Assembly: GCF_001653235.2 (NCBI RefSeq)
Contig: NC_035791.1
Location: forward strand, 1,054,001 to 1,118,000
Origin: Pochonia chlamydosporia 170
Taxonomy: Eukaryota > Ascomycota > Sordariomycetes > Hypocreales > Clavicipitaceae
DNA length: 64,000 nucleotides
Reading direction: 5' to 3'
Positions 46,722 to 59,371 of this stretch are shown in pieces. A program made the translations under genes and the position numbers. Position 1 is the stretch's first letter. The number at the start of each line of letters is the position of its first letter. The notes beneath the pieces were generated by a model. The model saw only the letters and a program-made list of their open reading frames with translations. It had not been told where the DNA came from and did no database searches.

Positions 46722-49088
46722 ATGAACTACGAGAAGTACAAAGGGCCACAGCTTCGCCTTGTGCCCAAGATCGACCAGTTCCCTTCGGTAGAGGAGTTCG
46801 TAAAACGGCACGGCAGAGCCGTTCACGACGAACATCAGGCAGAAATTCAACAAGTTTCCAAATTTAATTCCTCGAACCAGACTTATTATGGGCATCTGAT
46901 CCAAGGACCCTCAAAAAGCGCTCGGGACGCTGGGTACACATTCCGTGTCGACATGGAGACATGGGCTATCAGAAGCTTATTTTATTACCTTGGAAAGCCG
47001 TTCGATGTTCGGTTAACTACTGGACGCAGGCGGTCTGAATGGCACGAAGCCATCAGAACATCTGATCGCATCCAAATGACACATGCCTGGGATGACTTTA
47101 CAGAAATTTACGTCTCAGCAGGCGCCTCAAAGGGCAAAACCAGAGATGTCTCTCGAAATTCTGAGGATGAGAAGCTGGTTCAGGACTAGGAGTCCGTGAC
47201 GCTGCCGTGGAAAGGCATCCTCAAGCCGGTTGGAGGGATAGGGCCATCGACTGTCAACAAGATCGGTTTCCATTTTAAGCTGCCTATTCCTCATGGCAGC
47301 CAAAAGGCATTGCTGCAATGCCTAAAGCAAATGAAGATCCCAGAAAAAGCGGATCTCCTGGATTATTTTGTTCGTTTTGGGACGCCGACCTTGATAATAA
47401 ATCTTCAACATGTATATCCCCATATGTTCAATCACTTGTTGATCGAAGACCCTCGCCTACGCGCTGCTGCAGAGCGAACAGTCAATTGCTTCGATATCAA
47501 CCAGAAGCTTGCGTTCGATGCTTTGAAGGCCATGAATTACGGACTTCTGTTCATACCCGGCTCACCAGGCTCAGGCAAGACGCACTGGGCTTTGGGAGTC
47601 TCGGCATTGGCGCAAATGGGATCAGACAAGGTCCGCGTTCTCTTTTTGCAAGACGTCAACAAACCTGTCGATGAGGCCTGTCATCGCATGCATCTTCTGT
47701 ACAAAACCTATGGTATGGAGAAAAGCATAATTCGCCTCTCGTCTTGGCCGAAGGAATCCCGTCGATCTCTAAGCGTCGAAAGTCTCAAACCTGGTTCGCG
47801 GAATGAAAGATTTCCTGATTTCCACACAGGGTTCTTCGCACAGTTGCTACGCAGAACTGCTTCCAACGCCCAGGAAGAAACACACTCCAAAACAGCTCCA
47901 ACCCTTGATGAGGCTGCTTGGCTGCACTTCGTCAAAAACCGGAATGAATTTCCTATCGCATCAGCGGCATTTGACCAGATACGCCGGGATAAACGAGACA
48001 TCCACCACATGCCAGGAATCGATCTAGGAGCCTGTAACGATGAGCTACGGCGGCTGTATGAAAAGGTGATTAGCAGTGCCGACTTCATAGCCACCACGCC
48101 TGTTGCAGCAGCCCAGGAGTCGTTCGCTAGCATGTTCTCCCCAGATATCATATTCATGGATGAAGCCGCCCACGCTACGGAGCTATCTGCTTTGATACCC
48201 CTGGCACTTTTCAAGTCCAAAGCCTGTATTTTTCTTGGGGAATGCCGTACCACGCGCCCTTGTGTCCGTCACCAACACCAGCACAGCGAGCAAATGAAGT
48301 ATCCAACTCTCAGTCGGGCTATGATGCACAAGGATGCTGCCGTACCTGAGTGGTTAACAAATCATCGCTCACACAACAAACTGCACACGCTGCATTCGGC
48401 ACTATACTATGACGGCAGTGTTGAATCTAATACAGGGCCACAAACTGGTCCTATCTCAGAATCATCAGCAGAGATGGTCATTTACATGAACAGGCTGCGA
48501 GGGGTCCCCTGTGATATCCCGAGACTGTTGAAATGGTTCGATTTTGCCGCCACCGAGCAGGCAAATCACGCACAGAGTCCTTACAGCTCCGCGCACTCGA
48601 GATATGTGATAGCACGCGTCAAGGAACTGCTTGAGGTAGACTGGTTCAAGTCGACTTCTGATGATATTTCTCCCGGTTCAATATTGATTGTGACCTCTGC
48701 TGTTGAATCCCAAAGAAAGTATGAAAAGAGGTTGAAGTCCTTTGAGCCAGAACACCGCGAACGGGTTCGGGTCAGAACAGTTGGCACTACTCAAGGCATT
48801 GAAGCCGATGTGGTTTTCATCGATATCGCAAGAGCAAATGAATATATCAACGATACATCCCTTCTCAATGTTGCGCTCTCTAGAGCAAGACAAGCTGAGT
48901 TCATTTTATTGGAGTACCCTGAAAGCAGTCTGTATGGGGCATGTCTGAAGCAGATTTACGACTGGTGCTCGGCAAATGGACAAAAGGCCGAGAGTGACAT
49001 GGAATTCGAAAAACACGACGAGATGACTTCATCCGATCTTCAGTTGGTTGAGAATGTTGGTATGAATCTGAAAATATCAGGTTGGTAA
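46722..49088 (+). pseudogene. SF1 (Upf1/Dna2-like) helicase ORF with one in-frame TAG
   Basis: One continuous frame of 789 codons, except for TAG at 47187-47189 (codon 156). Helicase motifs are all downstream: motif I GSPGSGKTH, II FMDEAAHATE, III FLGECRTTRP, V GTTQGIEADVVFID, VI NVALSRARQ. The first 155 codons (MNYEKYKGPQLRLVPKIDQF onward) look coding and run straight into the second part. The break sits in a linker. Either a point nonsense mutation killed the gene, or TAG ends a cryptic 3' splice site CTAG|G with a weak GTCTCN donor 42 or 88 nt upstream (both in frame only for 47102-47111 style GTCTCA; the 42-nt one is short). Readthrough is a third option. Family members unwind RNA or DNA and are common accessory genes in fungi. 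Confidence 0.75.
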
Positions 49089-50162
49089 TTTAGTAGCTCC
49101 ACACGCATGCACAAGCTCGCATCTTGAGCATCTGACTCCGATTGATTGCTTTGACGTGGTGGATTTGAGCCTCATTACATTGAGAATTTAAAAGTCTCTT
49201 TATGCTTTTCATCAAATTGCTTCAAGTAAGGTACACTGAAATGGAAGATGACTGCTATGGATTATTGTGTGATTCTGTTTCTTCGCATTTGTTATATGTG
49301 AGAGGGAGTGAAGCGTGTTCAGGGCCATGTGTACCGCATATTTTCTGGACCTTTTCCCTTGCTATCTAGGCAGTTAACCACGCTTGTGCATTTCGAGCCA
49401 ACTGGAGAATAAGCTAGGGGTGCCTCGGCTACTGGTCATCAGGCCCTTTACCAAACACGATCATTCTCATAGATGTCAAGATCCTGGGGTCGAGGCCCTC
49501 ATCGCCCACTCACAACTCTGTGACGAAATGAAACAAAAAGCAGCCCTTGGATCCAATGGGGAGAATTCCCGACAGCACAGAAGTGATGTAGGTATGATAT
49601 CAGATCAAGATCCAGTTAGTCTGTGCGACGCTCTCAAGCGCTCATTACCACAAGTCACTTTTCACCCCAAGCTCAGCCTCTAATTGACGTAAAGGAGATG
49701 ATTCAAATTCAGGGAATTAGTTCCCCTAAATTTTGTCGGCCTTGCCTAATCGGTAGCTAATGACTCTCACAAGTTGCCTTGGTTGGCGCATTGGTGGAGG
49801 TTTGGCATTCCTGCTTGTGAGCGCATTCCAGTGTAAGGCGAGCTAGGATGGGTAACGATGGGACCCGACAGCTGACACGAAGTGACTCTTTCTCTCTAGG
49901 AGGAGAGAACAGGATCGAAAGCTTTTCGGAAATAGTAGATCATGAGCCTGGGGTAAGAGAGCCGCTGTCGCTGGTTTTACCTTGTTCCTTCTCTGGTTCA
50001 TGATCGACCTGCACCGTTGTCATCATTACACCACGCCAGGAGTTGCATCATGAGCTTCGTCAAAACATATGGTCGGTTACAGCACGTCTGTAATTTGTAG
50101 TAGATGAATACTTAATTCGCTCTACGCTCTTCAGGAATAATAGCCACGTCTCCGTCTTTACG
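49089..50162. other. Intergenic
   Basis: 3' flank of the helicase ORF and promoter of the PPxY membrane-protein gene, same orientation. Open frame 49384-49683 has no recognisable motif. Confidence 0.5.
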
Positions 50163-51082
50163 ATGGACATTCAGGCTCCGCCAATACGGTACCCAACTCC
50201 TCGCATAAGCACCAGCGAACCTGACAACAATGATAACGACAACGATAATGATTCCACCTTTCGGGCATCTGACGATTCGACCTTGGCAGGCAGTATACCT
50301 CCCAGCCCACAACAGCCTCCGGCATACGGCGCCGAACGAGCACCGCCGCAGTACCAGGACCAGGGAGAAGATGACCCCGATGATGTCAAAGCCAGAAGGA
50401 AGGTTAGACGAACGCTTTGCATACGACTTATGACCTCCATCTTCATCACTGTTCTCGTGTCACTGATAGTTGCGGCTGTTGTGGCGAGAATACATGACAG
50501 CAATATCAACACTGATTGGGGCAGTAATGAGACTGCCTCGAACAAGTGAGTACCAGGTCAATAGCTGAAGTGTACGACAACCTAACAGATTTTGATAGAA
50601 CGAATGGAACCAGTTTCACCATAACTTCCAGCAATAAGGCAACGTCAGCGCAGCCGATCATGGCTGCCACAACGGCTGCATTGCAGGATCTGAAAACTGC
50701 TGTGGTAGCACACAAGGCAGAGCCTACCACTGCGTCAGGAATGCCAACTACTACGACGACTGATGACAGGGCCGCAGAGACGGTGGATTGCGCATCACTA
50801 GGCATCATTTCGAATGTTACTCCTGTGACAGAGGTCTCTCCCGCTCCGACGAAGAGTACTTCAAAAAGGCGAAAGCGAAAAGTCCATCAGCTCGTTGAGG
50901 AAGAAGAACATATGCTTGGCATATCAGTATATACCGTCGGCGGATGTTTGCTGTCTCGGACCTCGTACAAAGACTCTGAGGGTAGTTTGACATACCAATG
51001 CACGATGGCATGTCCCGAGAAGCGATGGGAGACGAATCAGGCTCGAGATGTCGTGGCAGACGAGTGGGGGGCGTGCGGTTAG
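50163..51082 (+). CDS. Single-pass membrane protein with two PPxY motifs
   Basis: Two exons, 50163..50545 and 50599..51082 (intron GTGAGT..GATAG), 288 residues. Residues 1-80 are disordered, Asn/Asp-rich (DNNDNDNDND), with two PPxY motifs: PPAY at 52-55 and PPQY at 61-64. A basic patch KARRKVRRTLCIR leads into one TM helix at ~88-109 (MTSIFITVLVSLIVAAVVA). The C-terminal domain has Asn-rich sites for glycosylation (NETAS, NGTS), a basic run KRRKRK, and four Cys late in the chain (CLLS, QCTMAC, ACG). Positive-inside rule suggests the N-terminus is cytosolic, so the PPxY motifs could recruit an Rsp5-type ubiquitin ligase. No named family is recognised; role is inferred. Confidence 0.72.
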
Positions 51083-51841
51083 ATTGCCATGAGTTTGGGC
51101 ATGGTCTCGTGCTCTTTCGAAAGGTATTACCTCTTTCAAGACGGCATGCTACCGTTACCTTCGGCTTCCAGATCATAGGTGGAAATAGTGTTTGGAAAAT
51201 GACGGTGGCAGTATCTCGCGTGGCAAGGAAACAGTGTCATGCTGTAAATGTTAGCACATCGTCGAGGCTCGAAGTGAATATATACTGGGTCTGTTTATTA
51301 GGAAACAATATAGTGAAGAGCCAATTGACTTGATATTTTGTAACTTTGGCGCTTGACGTGTCCAGCCGTAAAGAGCTCGTTGAATGCATTGATCTAATAT
51401 ACATTATCAAAATATACCAAACACCTTGCTTTTGGGTATCATAAGTCCGCCTTCCTGACATACCATACAGGCCACGGCGCGTCTTGTTGAACCAATTCAG
51501 CCCGAAATTGTTAGCTGGCTTATCCAGATGCTGTTCGCTCAAGGCTGGCCAGTCGATGTAGGCACTCCCTTTTCGGACTGTTCAAAGACAATTGGAGTTT
51601 TAATGATCCGTCGTGACGGAGTGTGTAGGCCGATCCGTGGTGGAAATTGGAGATCTTGCCTCGCGCCTTCTTCAACTGCACACACGTATGGCAGTTGCCC
51701 AAACAGGTGTGCAGGTCACAATCCTGCAACCACCGTGGAAACATCGAAACGCCTGATATTCGCACCGCACAGCATTACGCCTCTATTTTACCCTTTTAAA
51801 CGCCCCTCTTTGTATTCGGAATCTTAGAATTTCATCCACCT
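51083..51841. other. Convergent spacer
   Basis: About 760 bp between the PPxY protein gene (plus) and the 7TM gene (minus), holding their 3' flanks. No gene or repeat recognised. Confidence 0.5.
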
Positions 51842-53369
51842 TCACCATTGCTCGTGGGCACGTTCCGCATGGCGACCATCGATCTGGCTGTTTCGGTCCG
51901 AGTGCGTCACTTCAACTTGATTCGACACCACGATTGCATTTGCTGGCTGTCGTCCGTTTCGCATGTTCTCCATCTTGATATCTCCAACCATTCGTTCCTC
52001 GCTCTCGCTAAACGTCATATTCGCGGTGATCGGGTTTGCGGTGCGCGGTCGATTTCGAGGAGTGGATGAGTCGCCGCCGCCGCCTCCAAATGTCACCAGA
52101 CCGGTTGGCGTTTTGTACGACTTCTTCGACGATCGTAGGGCGCTTCCGCAAAGAGGTGCGAGCCAGACTCTGAACAATGGAAAGAGCATGGGGAGGTTCG
52201 TCGTGATTACGGCAACGAATGCCTCTCTCGTGCCCCAAGATCCAGCAAGTTGAGCACCGTTCACGGGGTCCTGTTATCGAAAACATGGGTCAGGGGACAA
52301 GCCTAGTCATTCAACGTTGGGGGAAAGCCTTACAACAAGGACGAAAATACTCTTTAGTGTTGCGCAAACGAGGACGAAAATGCCGGCTCCTAGAACAATC
52401 GTCGAAGCAATCTTCTTGATCATCTTCAAACTTGAACCCCACAACATCGGCAGTGGGATCAGGATGAGATATATATCGGTGCATATATTGGCCGCAAATG
52501 ACACCCAAATAATCGGTCTTGAGACGGCCGCCTGGCAGGTGTCTGTTTTTACACATCAGTTACAAGACTCCAATGGCGTCACGTTGCAGGCAAAGGAAGT
52601 ACTTACTGCCAGGATCAGGGTTGATCTGCCAGTACTTGTTGAACGGCCGGCATGCAAGAAAGTTTGTGAGAATACAGGCCACGGTTGTTCCAATAACCAT
52701 GACAAACCCGATGATGATACGAATGCGATATGGTCGTCCTAGCCCATCCTTCACAAGCAAATTAGCCATCAGCAATGGACATGCAACCATGAAAGCAGCG
52801 AGTTTCCATACCGTCAATCGGATATAAAAAGCAAGAACAGACAACTTCAGGAAGCCGATGAGAAGAGAGTATGTTGTCCAGCCCGCAACCTGGATCTTCG
52901 AGCCGATGACTCTACAATAAGCCAGGGTCTGTTAGTCACCAAAACTTCACTCCTGGAGCCAGATCAAGGTGTACAAACCTTGTTGCATATTCAGGGTCGG
53001 TTGGCGAAAGTGCAGCACGCTCAGCATCAGTCATGCCGTTGTTTGCCAACCCATGCGCAACATTTCCGATACTGTAACCAAGCGCTGCTTGAGCACTATA
53101 GAAAGCCTTGAAATCGAATTGGGTAAGTAACTGGTACATCACAGGAAGACGACAATTCAACATACAACTCCGACCCAGACAAGATAATCGTCTGCTCTCA
53201 AATTTCTTACTCCGACTGCGCGGATTCGAGCATATGTTCTCAGGAATGTTGCCATAACACCGATACCATACAGTGTCCATAACTCAACCGCGAATTTGTG
53301 AAAAGCGGCTTCGGCTGCTGCTGCCGCCGCTGCCTGAGCAGCTGGATCGGAGGAATCGCCTGTTGACAT
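51842..53369 (-). CDS. Pth11-like / fungal rhodopsin-domain seven-TM protein
   Basis: Five exons: 53166..53369, 52979..53106, 52607..52911, 52334..52542, 51842..52270; all phases agree, 424 residues. Seven hydrophobic helices follow a short Ala-rich extracellular N-terminus. Family landmarks are RADDYLVWVGV in helix 2 region, GWTTYSLLIGFLKLSVLAFYIRLT, ILTNFLACRPFNKYWQINPDPGNTC, NICTDIYLILIPLPMLW and FVAVITTNLPMLFPLFRVW. The ~85-residue cytosolic tail is Gly/Ser/Arg-rich. No CFEM domain is present at the N-terminus. Such proteins are large families in Pezizomycotina, proposed as surface sensors related to Magnaporthe Pth11. The ligand is unknown. Confidence 0.88.
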
Positions 53370-55733
53370 GTCAAACTGACGTATGTTTGTAAAAGATCAT
53401 CGAGTTTCAATGCTGTCGTCAAGCATTTGGGCATATACCACACAAGGGAATTGCAATGGGAACCCAAGGTACCAAGTTGAGAAGGACTCCAGGGAGTTTA
53501 TGTCCCCGACACAAACGTTCTTTTAGTGCCATTATCTCTAACGGATCCTGGACCACTATTCTAAACTTTTAGTTTAACCCTCCACCAGGCAAAACAACAC
53601 CCTCAACTTGCCTGGCCGGATGCGACACCACAAACAAGGCAACAGGAGCAACCTTTCTGCAGGCTTATTCGTCGATGGATCTTTCAGTGGGCTTCGCCAT
53701 AGTGTTCGACAAGAGCCGAATCATGACCCACAGACAGTGGCACATAAGCAACATGGTTTCGTGGGACGGCCACGGACAAGGTCATGGACATGGAGCAGTG
53801 ATCGACACGTTAACCACTCCACTAGAGAGCAAGCGAACCGATTCATGTGGGGTGTCCGCGTCCTCGCAATGGTTCTTGCTCCGATAAGTTGCCAGGCAAT
53901 GTGAAAGGTCACCCCTGAGGCCTCGGAAAGTGCATCTTAGCCGCACTATATATTGCAAGCCCGCACAGTCAGGGACGCTCGGTATCGCCTGGGTCATGCG
54001 CCGAGAAGGTCCGGGAAAATCCAGCGCTGTTGTAGAAGAACATCAACGTGGTGCTATGTTCACATCACCGACCGGCCTGTATATTCATAGATTAGGATGC
54101 GGTATTTGACATGGCTGCCGACAGATGCCAAGCCGAGCAAGAGGACCAACAACCGGCCCACTGGTCTCCCTTCATTGTCATTGCAGCGCAACACCAGCAG
54201 CCTGGGCACGAGCACCCCCGCAATGCTGCGAGAGTCAGTATCTGCATTATATCAGGGCCACTATTGAAGCTGCCGGAAGTCAAGAAGGATTCCGCGCTGT
54301 CCAGGATGCTGAAACACGAGGTGACTTTATCGTTGGGTAGGTGCCATGGTGGACTTCCAGAACTCACATTGGCGTGGCAAGATGTTGTCCAGCGCCTGAA
54401 GGAGGTGACACATCATGGTTCCTTGGCATTCCCCTTGCTCAGGCGACCAATAAACATGGGCAATCCCTGAACAAAAACTCCATGACATGAGGTCTGGGAT
54501 TTGCTGTCGCATTGGTCATGAAGATTTGGCCTGACCCAATATCTAATCACCAGACAATCTCTTTCACTCTACGAACAGCACGATCCCCCTATGGATATCG
54601 ACAGCTCGGAGAATCAAACATCGGCCGGCTGCTCTGGGTCGAAAAAGTGGGAAATTTGGGTCATCACCCAAGTCCATACCAGGGTGGAACTTGCTCTTTC
54701 CTGTCTGGGTTGCCAGTCCAGTCCAGTCAACCTTTTACAGCATTGCGCGAGTCAAGACGAAAAGTTCGCCGTGAGGGACAAGACACCAATGACGGAGTTT
54801 TCGCCATCTCCATCCAGTACGGTTGTATGGAGTCCCGTCGCCTATTTCTTTCATCGTACCTGGCCTAGTTGACCAAGATTTCCTCCCCCTCCTGGAAACA
54901 GCCTCCAGCTTGACGGGAAACCCCGTTGTGGCAAGCCCTGATGAAGATTGAGGCGCCCAATCTTCAACGGCGATATGTGCCACTAAATTACATGACCTAA
55001 TTAAGAAACTTTTCTGTGGATGGCATCATAACACATTTATGGTGACCCCTGTCGATAGCCAGCAACTTGGCACTTTTGCGGCTGGAGGGTTGAGCCAGGT
55101 GCTGACTCGGAACGTCCGCCAACCGGATCGGCCGTGATAGACAGACGAGTTACTGCGTTAGTAAGGTGAAATCGCCAGCAACTCGATCACCTCTGTCCGT
55201 GCGAGGAAATAGTGGAAGACGATCGATTAGCTTGTCAACTGAGACCTCCGTTGCTCCGATGCAGATCAAGGATATGCCACTTGATAATGAGAAGACAGCC
55301 CTACAGAAGGGTCAAGCCAGATTTCTTTTTTATCGACGGAGTCCAAACTTCGCTATCTGTGCATCTGGATACGTCTGGAGCCACCGACGTCTGAAGTGTC
55401 CTTCCGCAGTAGCCAGGCTCTCCAGACTCGTGCGCCCAAGGCGACGTGAGTGTCTGGACAAAGCCCCAGCCGGTCACACCATTCTCGCAGATGTAACCCC
55501 CTGATGGGAACCGCAAAACTTGCACGGAGAAACAGAGTTTTTGTCATTTGGTGGCCGGGTATAGCAGAAGGCTTGCTTTACTTGTTTTGGCTATGGGATC
55601 GCAGACAGCGTCCTAGCGATGATGCAGTTGATATATATTAAGGAATGTGCTTTGCGAGTTTCACCAAATCTATGCTACGAATATGGATCGCGATGTTATG
55701 CTATCATTCGTCCCTCATTTCCAGACACAATGC
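53370..55733. other. Intergenic region between two minus-strand genes
   Basis: About 2.4 kb containing the 7TM promoter on its left and the 3' flank of the BBE-type oxidase on its right. Open frames near 53608-53904, 54111-54470 and 55166-55504 were inspected and show no motif. Confidence 0.45.
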
Positions 55734-57518
55734 TTAGGCAATTGGTCCAAAGAAGCTAAACTTGCCGGAAGGGTCATACTTCTTCTTCAGGGCAGCCAGG
55801 CGATCCTGGCGCCATTTCTCACTACCATACCAGACCTTGGGGTTCTCATTACCATACGCGTAGTTGACGTATGCTCGAACATCAGAAATACCACTAGCCT
55901 GGTGAAGAATCTCACGCAGTTGGTTGCCGAGATCCTGCGCCTTCTTGTCGAGATCGGCTCCACTGGGCTTGTAAGTGATCAGGGGAGCAGCCAACAGATG
56001 AGCATCACGGAAAGCAAATGCACTAGATTTGCTATCAACTGCCTGGACACCTTGAACTGGATATCCCTCGAACATGAAAAGAGAGCCATTGAAGGCAGAG
56101 GAGCCTTGAGTGGCCGAGGCAAAGACCTGGTAGGCTTTCTTCTGCGCAGCAACGTTATATGACTGCAGATAGATTGGGAATCGGGGGTTGGCTAGGCCAG
56201 CCTTTTGGCAAGGAGGGGAGGTTGTGGCAATACCAGTCCAACCAGCGAGGTCCTTATATGTTCCACTGATTGGGGTCACAGCAATTGGCCCAATGTCGTG
56301 GAATGCCTTGGTGTACTTGGCATCAACGGCCTTGACACCTTCCTGAATAATGTAGAAGATGATGATGGGCTGCAATCGAACGGATCAGTGGCCATTCACC
56401 CAAGTGGTTTCAACAAGTGGTTTCAAATAACAATGGACTTACGTTGTTGGGGTCGGTAGTTGGGTCATGCAGCCAGTATGACCAGTTGATAACATCCGCC
56501 GGTTGCGTGCCATTCTTGAGCAGGTAATTGTTGGCGGCGTCGTACACGGCGCCAACTTTGTCACCAGAGAAGATAATGGTCTCAATGGCCCAGTCGCTAT
56601 GTTGAATATCATAGACCTTGGTGGTCACGGATGTAACAATGCCGAAATTGTGGCCAGCACCGTTGAGCGCCCACCAGAGATCCGACTTGGAGTTAACGGT
56701 TTGGAGTTGTCCGTTGGCCAGGACAATGTTCATGGAAACGAATTGATCCGCTACAAGACCGTGATGGCCCTGAAGCCAACCGTGACCGCCACCAAGGGCT
56801 GGGCCCATGAGACTGACGCATTCGCAAGTACCGGTAACTAAGCGGCAATTTGGCTTGTCAGTTTACGCTTTTGATATGGAGCAAAGTCGACTCTTTCTAG
56901 TCGCCTTGAAGGGTTCCCACTACTTACCGGTCTGTTTTCCAGCAGCCCACAGCTTGTCAGTAACTTGCTTGGACAGAATTCCTCCACCTATTGTGGCCGT
57001 TTTCCCATCCTTTGCAATTGAGACGGAGTCCAGTTGGTCCAGGTAGATCTCAACACCAGATTTCATCTTTCCCAGGGTTGTGATGGCTCCGTGTGCACCA
57101 TTGTAAGCCAGGAAAGGCAGCTTCTTCTTGTTCGCATATTTGACCTATGAAAGAGGGGGAAGTCAGCAAAATTCGTCTCAGGCCAGTCCGACATGCCAGG
57201 CTCTCTGGGTCGTTCTTGATGCAAGCATGTTCAACGTACTGTTTCGGAGACGTCCTTTTCAGTCGCAGGAACAACAACGACATTGACAGTCGGTGGATTC
57301 AATACAGACCAACGAGTGGACGCAGCTTTGAATTCTGGTGAACCGGGGAAATACACCTTTGCGCCAGGCGACAGACTCTTCTGTAGTTCTCCAGCTTCAC
57401 CAATGTCTCTAGGACAGAGTCCCGGAACCAGATCACGAACAGCAGGCAAGCTGTGACAAGTAGATGCTACTGCCCAAGCAGCCACCGCAGCGACCACCTC
57501 CATCTTGAGTTTTGTCAT
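55734..57518 (-). CDS. Secreted BBE-type FAD-linked oxidoreductase
   Basis: Four exons: 57240..57518, 56928..57144, 56443..56837, 55734..56369, 508 residues. A signal peptide (MEVVAAVAAWAVASTCHS, after a short MTKLK) precedes the VAO-fold FAD domain. Two covalent FAD attachment sites are visible: His111 in YNGAHGAITTLG and Cys172 in GTCECVSLMGPALGGGHG, the bicovalent arrangement of berberine-bridge-type enzymes. NGAGHNFGIVTSVTTKVYD is the typical end of the FAD domain, and the C-terminal BBE segment YVNYAYGNENPKVWYGSEKW follows. Family members oxidise sugars, alcohols or alkaloid-like metabolites with O2, releasing H2O2. Substrate is unknown. It neighbours no biosynthetic core gene in the window. 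Confidence 0.9.
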
Positions 57519-59371
57519 GATAGCGGGGGAAGAAGTCAAGACGGTTCGTCTCGACCTATTGTGCTAGGGGCCTCTCTCGTCGAGCCGCTAAAAACAGTTG
57601 AAGAGACGACCGATGCAACTCAAGCGTAGACCAACGCAGAGTCACGTCATACAGCTTCTGAACTGGTGGGTACAAAGATGGCTCACTCCCGACTGAAACC
57701 TCGATGGCACCCTTTCTTGAACGACAAAAGTCAAAGACGAAGAGGGTAGGATACGGAAAATAACGAGTAGAGTGGGAATGTATTTAGAGGATCGTCTGTT
57801 TCCACCAGACAACAACACCAGCTGGCGCTCCATCCTCCATCCACCCCGAGCGGAGACTGGACCTTTCCAAAATCAACCCACTCGGCGTCGATATTGCCCG
57901 TTGAGATTAATCCCCGCCTTGGCAACTCGTCATGCTTTCCACAATACCGGCTCTGTCGTTTGAATTCAGTCTCTCCCGACGGACGACCAACATCAAGATT
58001 TGCAGGGACGTATGGGTCAATTTGACTGGCAGTGTGCTGTCAACTGGTGGTTCTCGCCAAGCGACAGCGCCATGCCATGGGTCCCCCACGAGCTGAGGAA
58101 CCAGTTTGGCCAAGCTCATGAGCTAGTTTAGCCTGTTGAGTCCACTGTCGACAACCGGGGCGGATGCCTGTCTCATCATGGTGAGCTCGCTGAGAGTTCA
58201 ACAGTCGCCGATGGGCTCAATGCGCCATGCGCCCTGCATATCGCAATAATGCGGCCGGGTGGGTAGGACTCATCAATCGGCTCCCAGCGGACCGAGCCAG
58301 CATTGAAGATGGCTGGACGCCATTGATGTTTCCCGCTTTGTGCAATATTTGGCAGATATATTCAGACGAGCCCAAGCCTCGATGAGCAACAACACTTCTT
58401 CATCCCATTATCCCCCGTGGTAGACCTGCGATGCCCTTCATAATCACCAGGAAGTACCGTTCGGAAAGCGAATCTTTGTACCACAACCAAACGTGCATGA
58501 TCGTCATTACCGGATTGTGTAACTGGGGCCGGACCCAGCCAACCGTCGCATCAGACCCATGCTGACGCCACGCCTCTCCGGCTGGACATGGGATGTAGGT
58601 GATAGATATTGATTGGATACCTTGTTGAGTTCTGGAATAGAATACCCAAAATTGGGCAAAAGGGTTACTCGGATATGCATGGCGGCAGTTCCTGTTGAAT
58701 TATAGGACGCCACAGAGCTTGTCGTGATGATGGCGGTTATGTGGTCCGGGGTTTCTCTCATTGCGTTCATTGTTTCCCTGCCAAGAATAGCTGTGCAAGA
58801 GGGGGAAGACTAACGGTGAAATTAGCTTGGTGGCAGGACTAATGACGATTGAGCTGTCTTGGATTGGAGAAGTAAGGCTTTGAGGCGTAAATATTCCGCT
58901 GGAAACCAAGCTGGCGTGTCTCATTCATGCCAAGGCAAAAGGGTGGAAAAGCTAATAGCTGGAAAGAGAGCGTTGAAGGAGTGAATCTTGATGTCCCGAC
59001 TGTTTGTCCAGGTCAACGCGAGGATTCGCTTCACATTCACTTTTGTCTTCTGGCTGGTTAATTTTAATGTCCCTAGTAGAAGGCGAAAACAGCCAAAGGT
59101 AAAAACCAGAGTTTGTTGCATTCTTTTTTGTGCTTCAAACTAAGAAACGATCTTGTCTTGACTCACGAGTTTCACGAGTTGAGCACCTATAGGGTAGGCG
59201 GCTTTCCGCAGTTGACATTTCAAGTGGCTTATCTTATCGCCCCACTAATAAACTTCAAAGATCGAAATTTCGCAGCCTCCAAATTGTCCAGCCATATCTT
59301 TATATCTAGCCTTTGCAAAGGCAAACCAACACCTGAAGCGATACAACAGGCTCGCCACACTCGATGCGACC
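57519..59371. other. Divergent promoter region of the BBE and PUS1 genes
   Basis: About 1.85 kb without a supportable gene. Contains several TTGG/CCAA boxes by eye. Open frame 58507-58770 minus has no motif. Confidence 0.45.

Noticed and set aside
47708..48253. 181-codon minus-strand frame within the helicase
   Set aside because: Shadow of the plus-strand helicase motifs.
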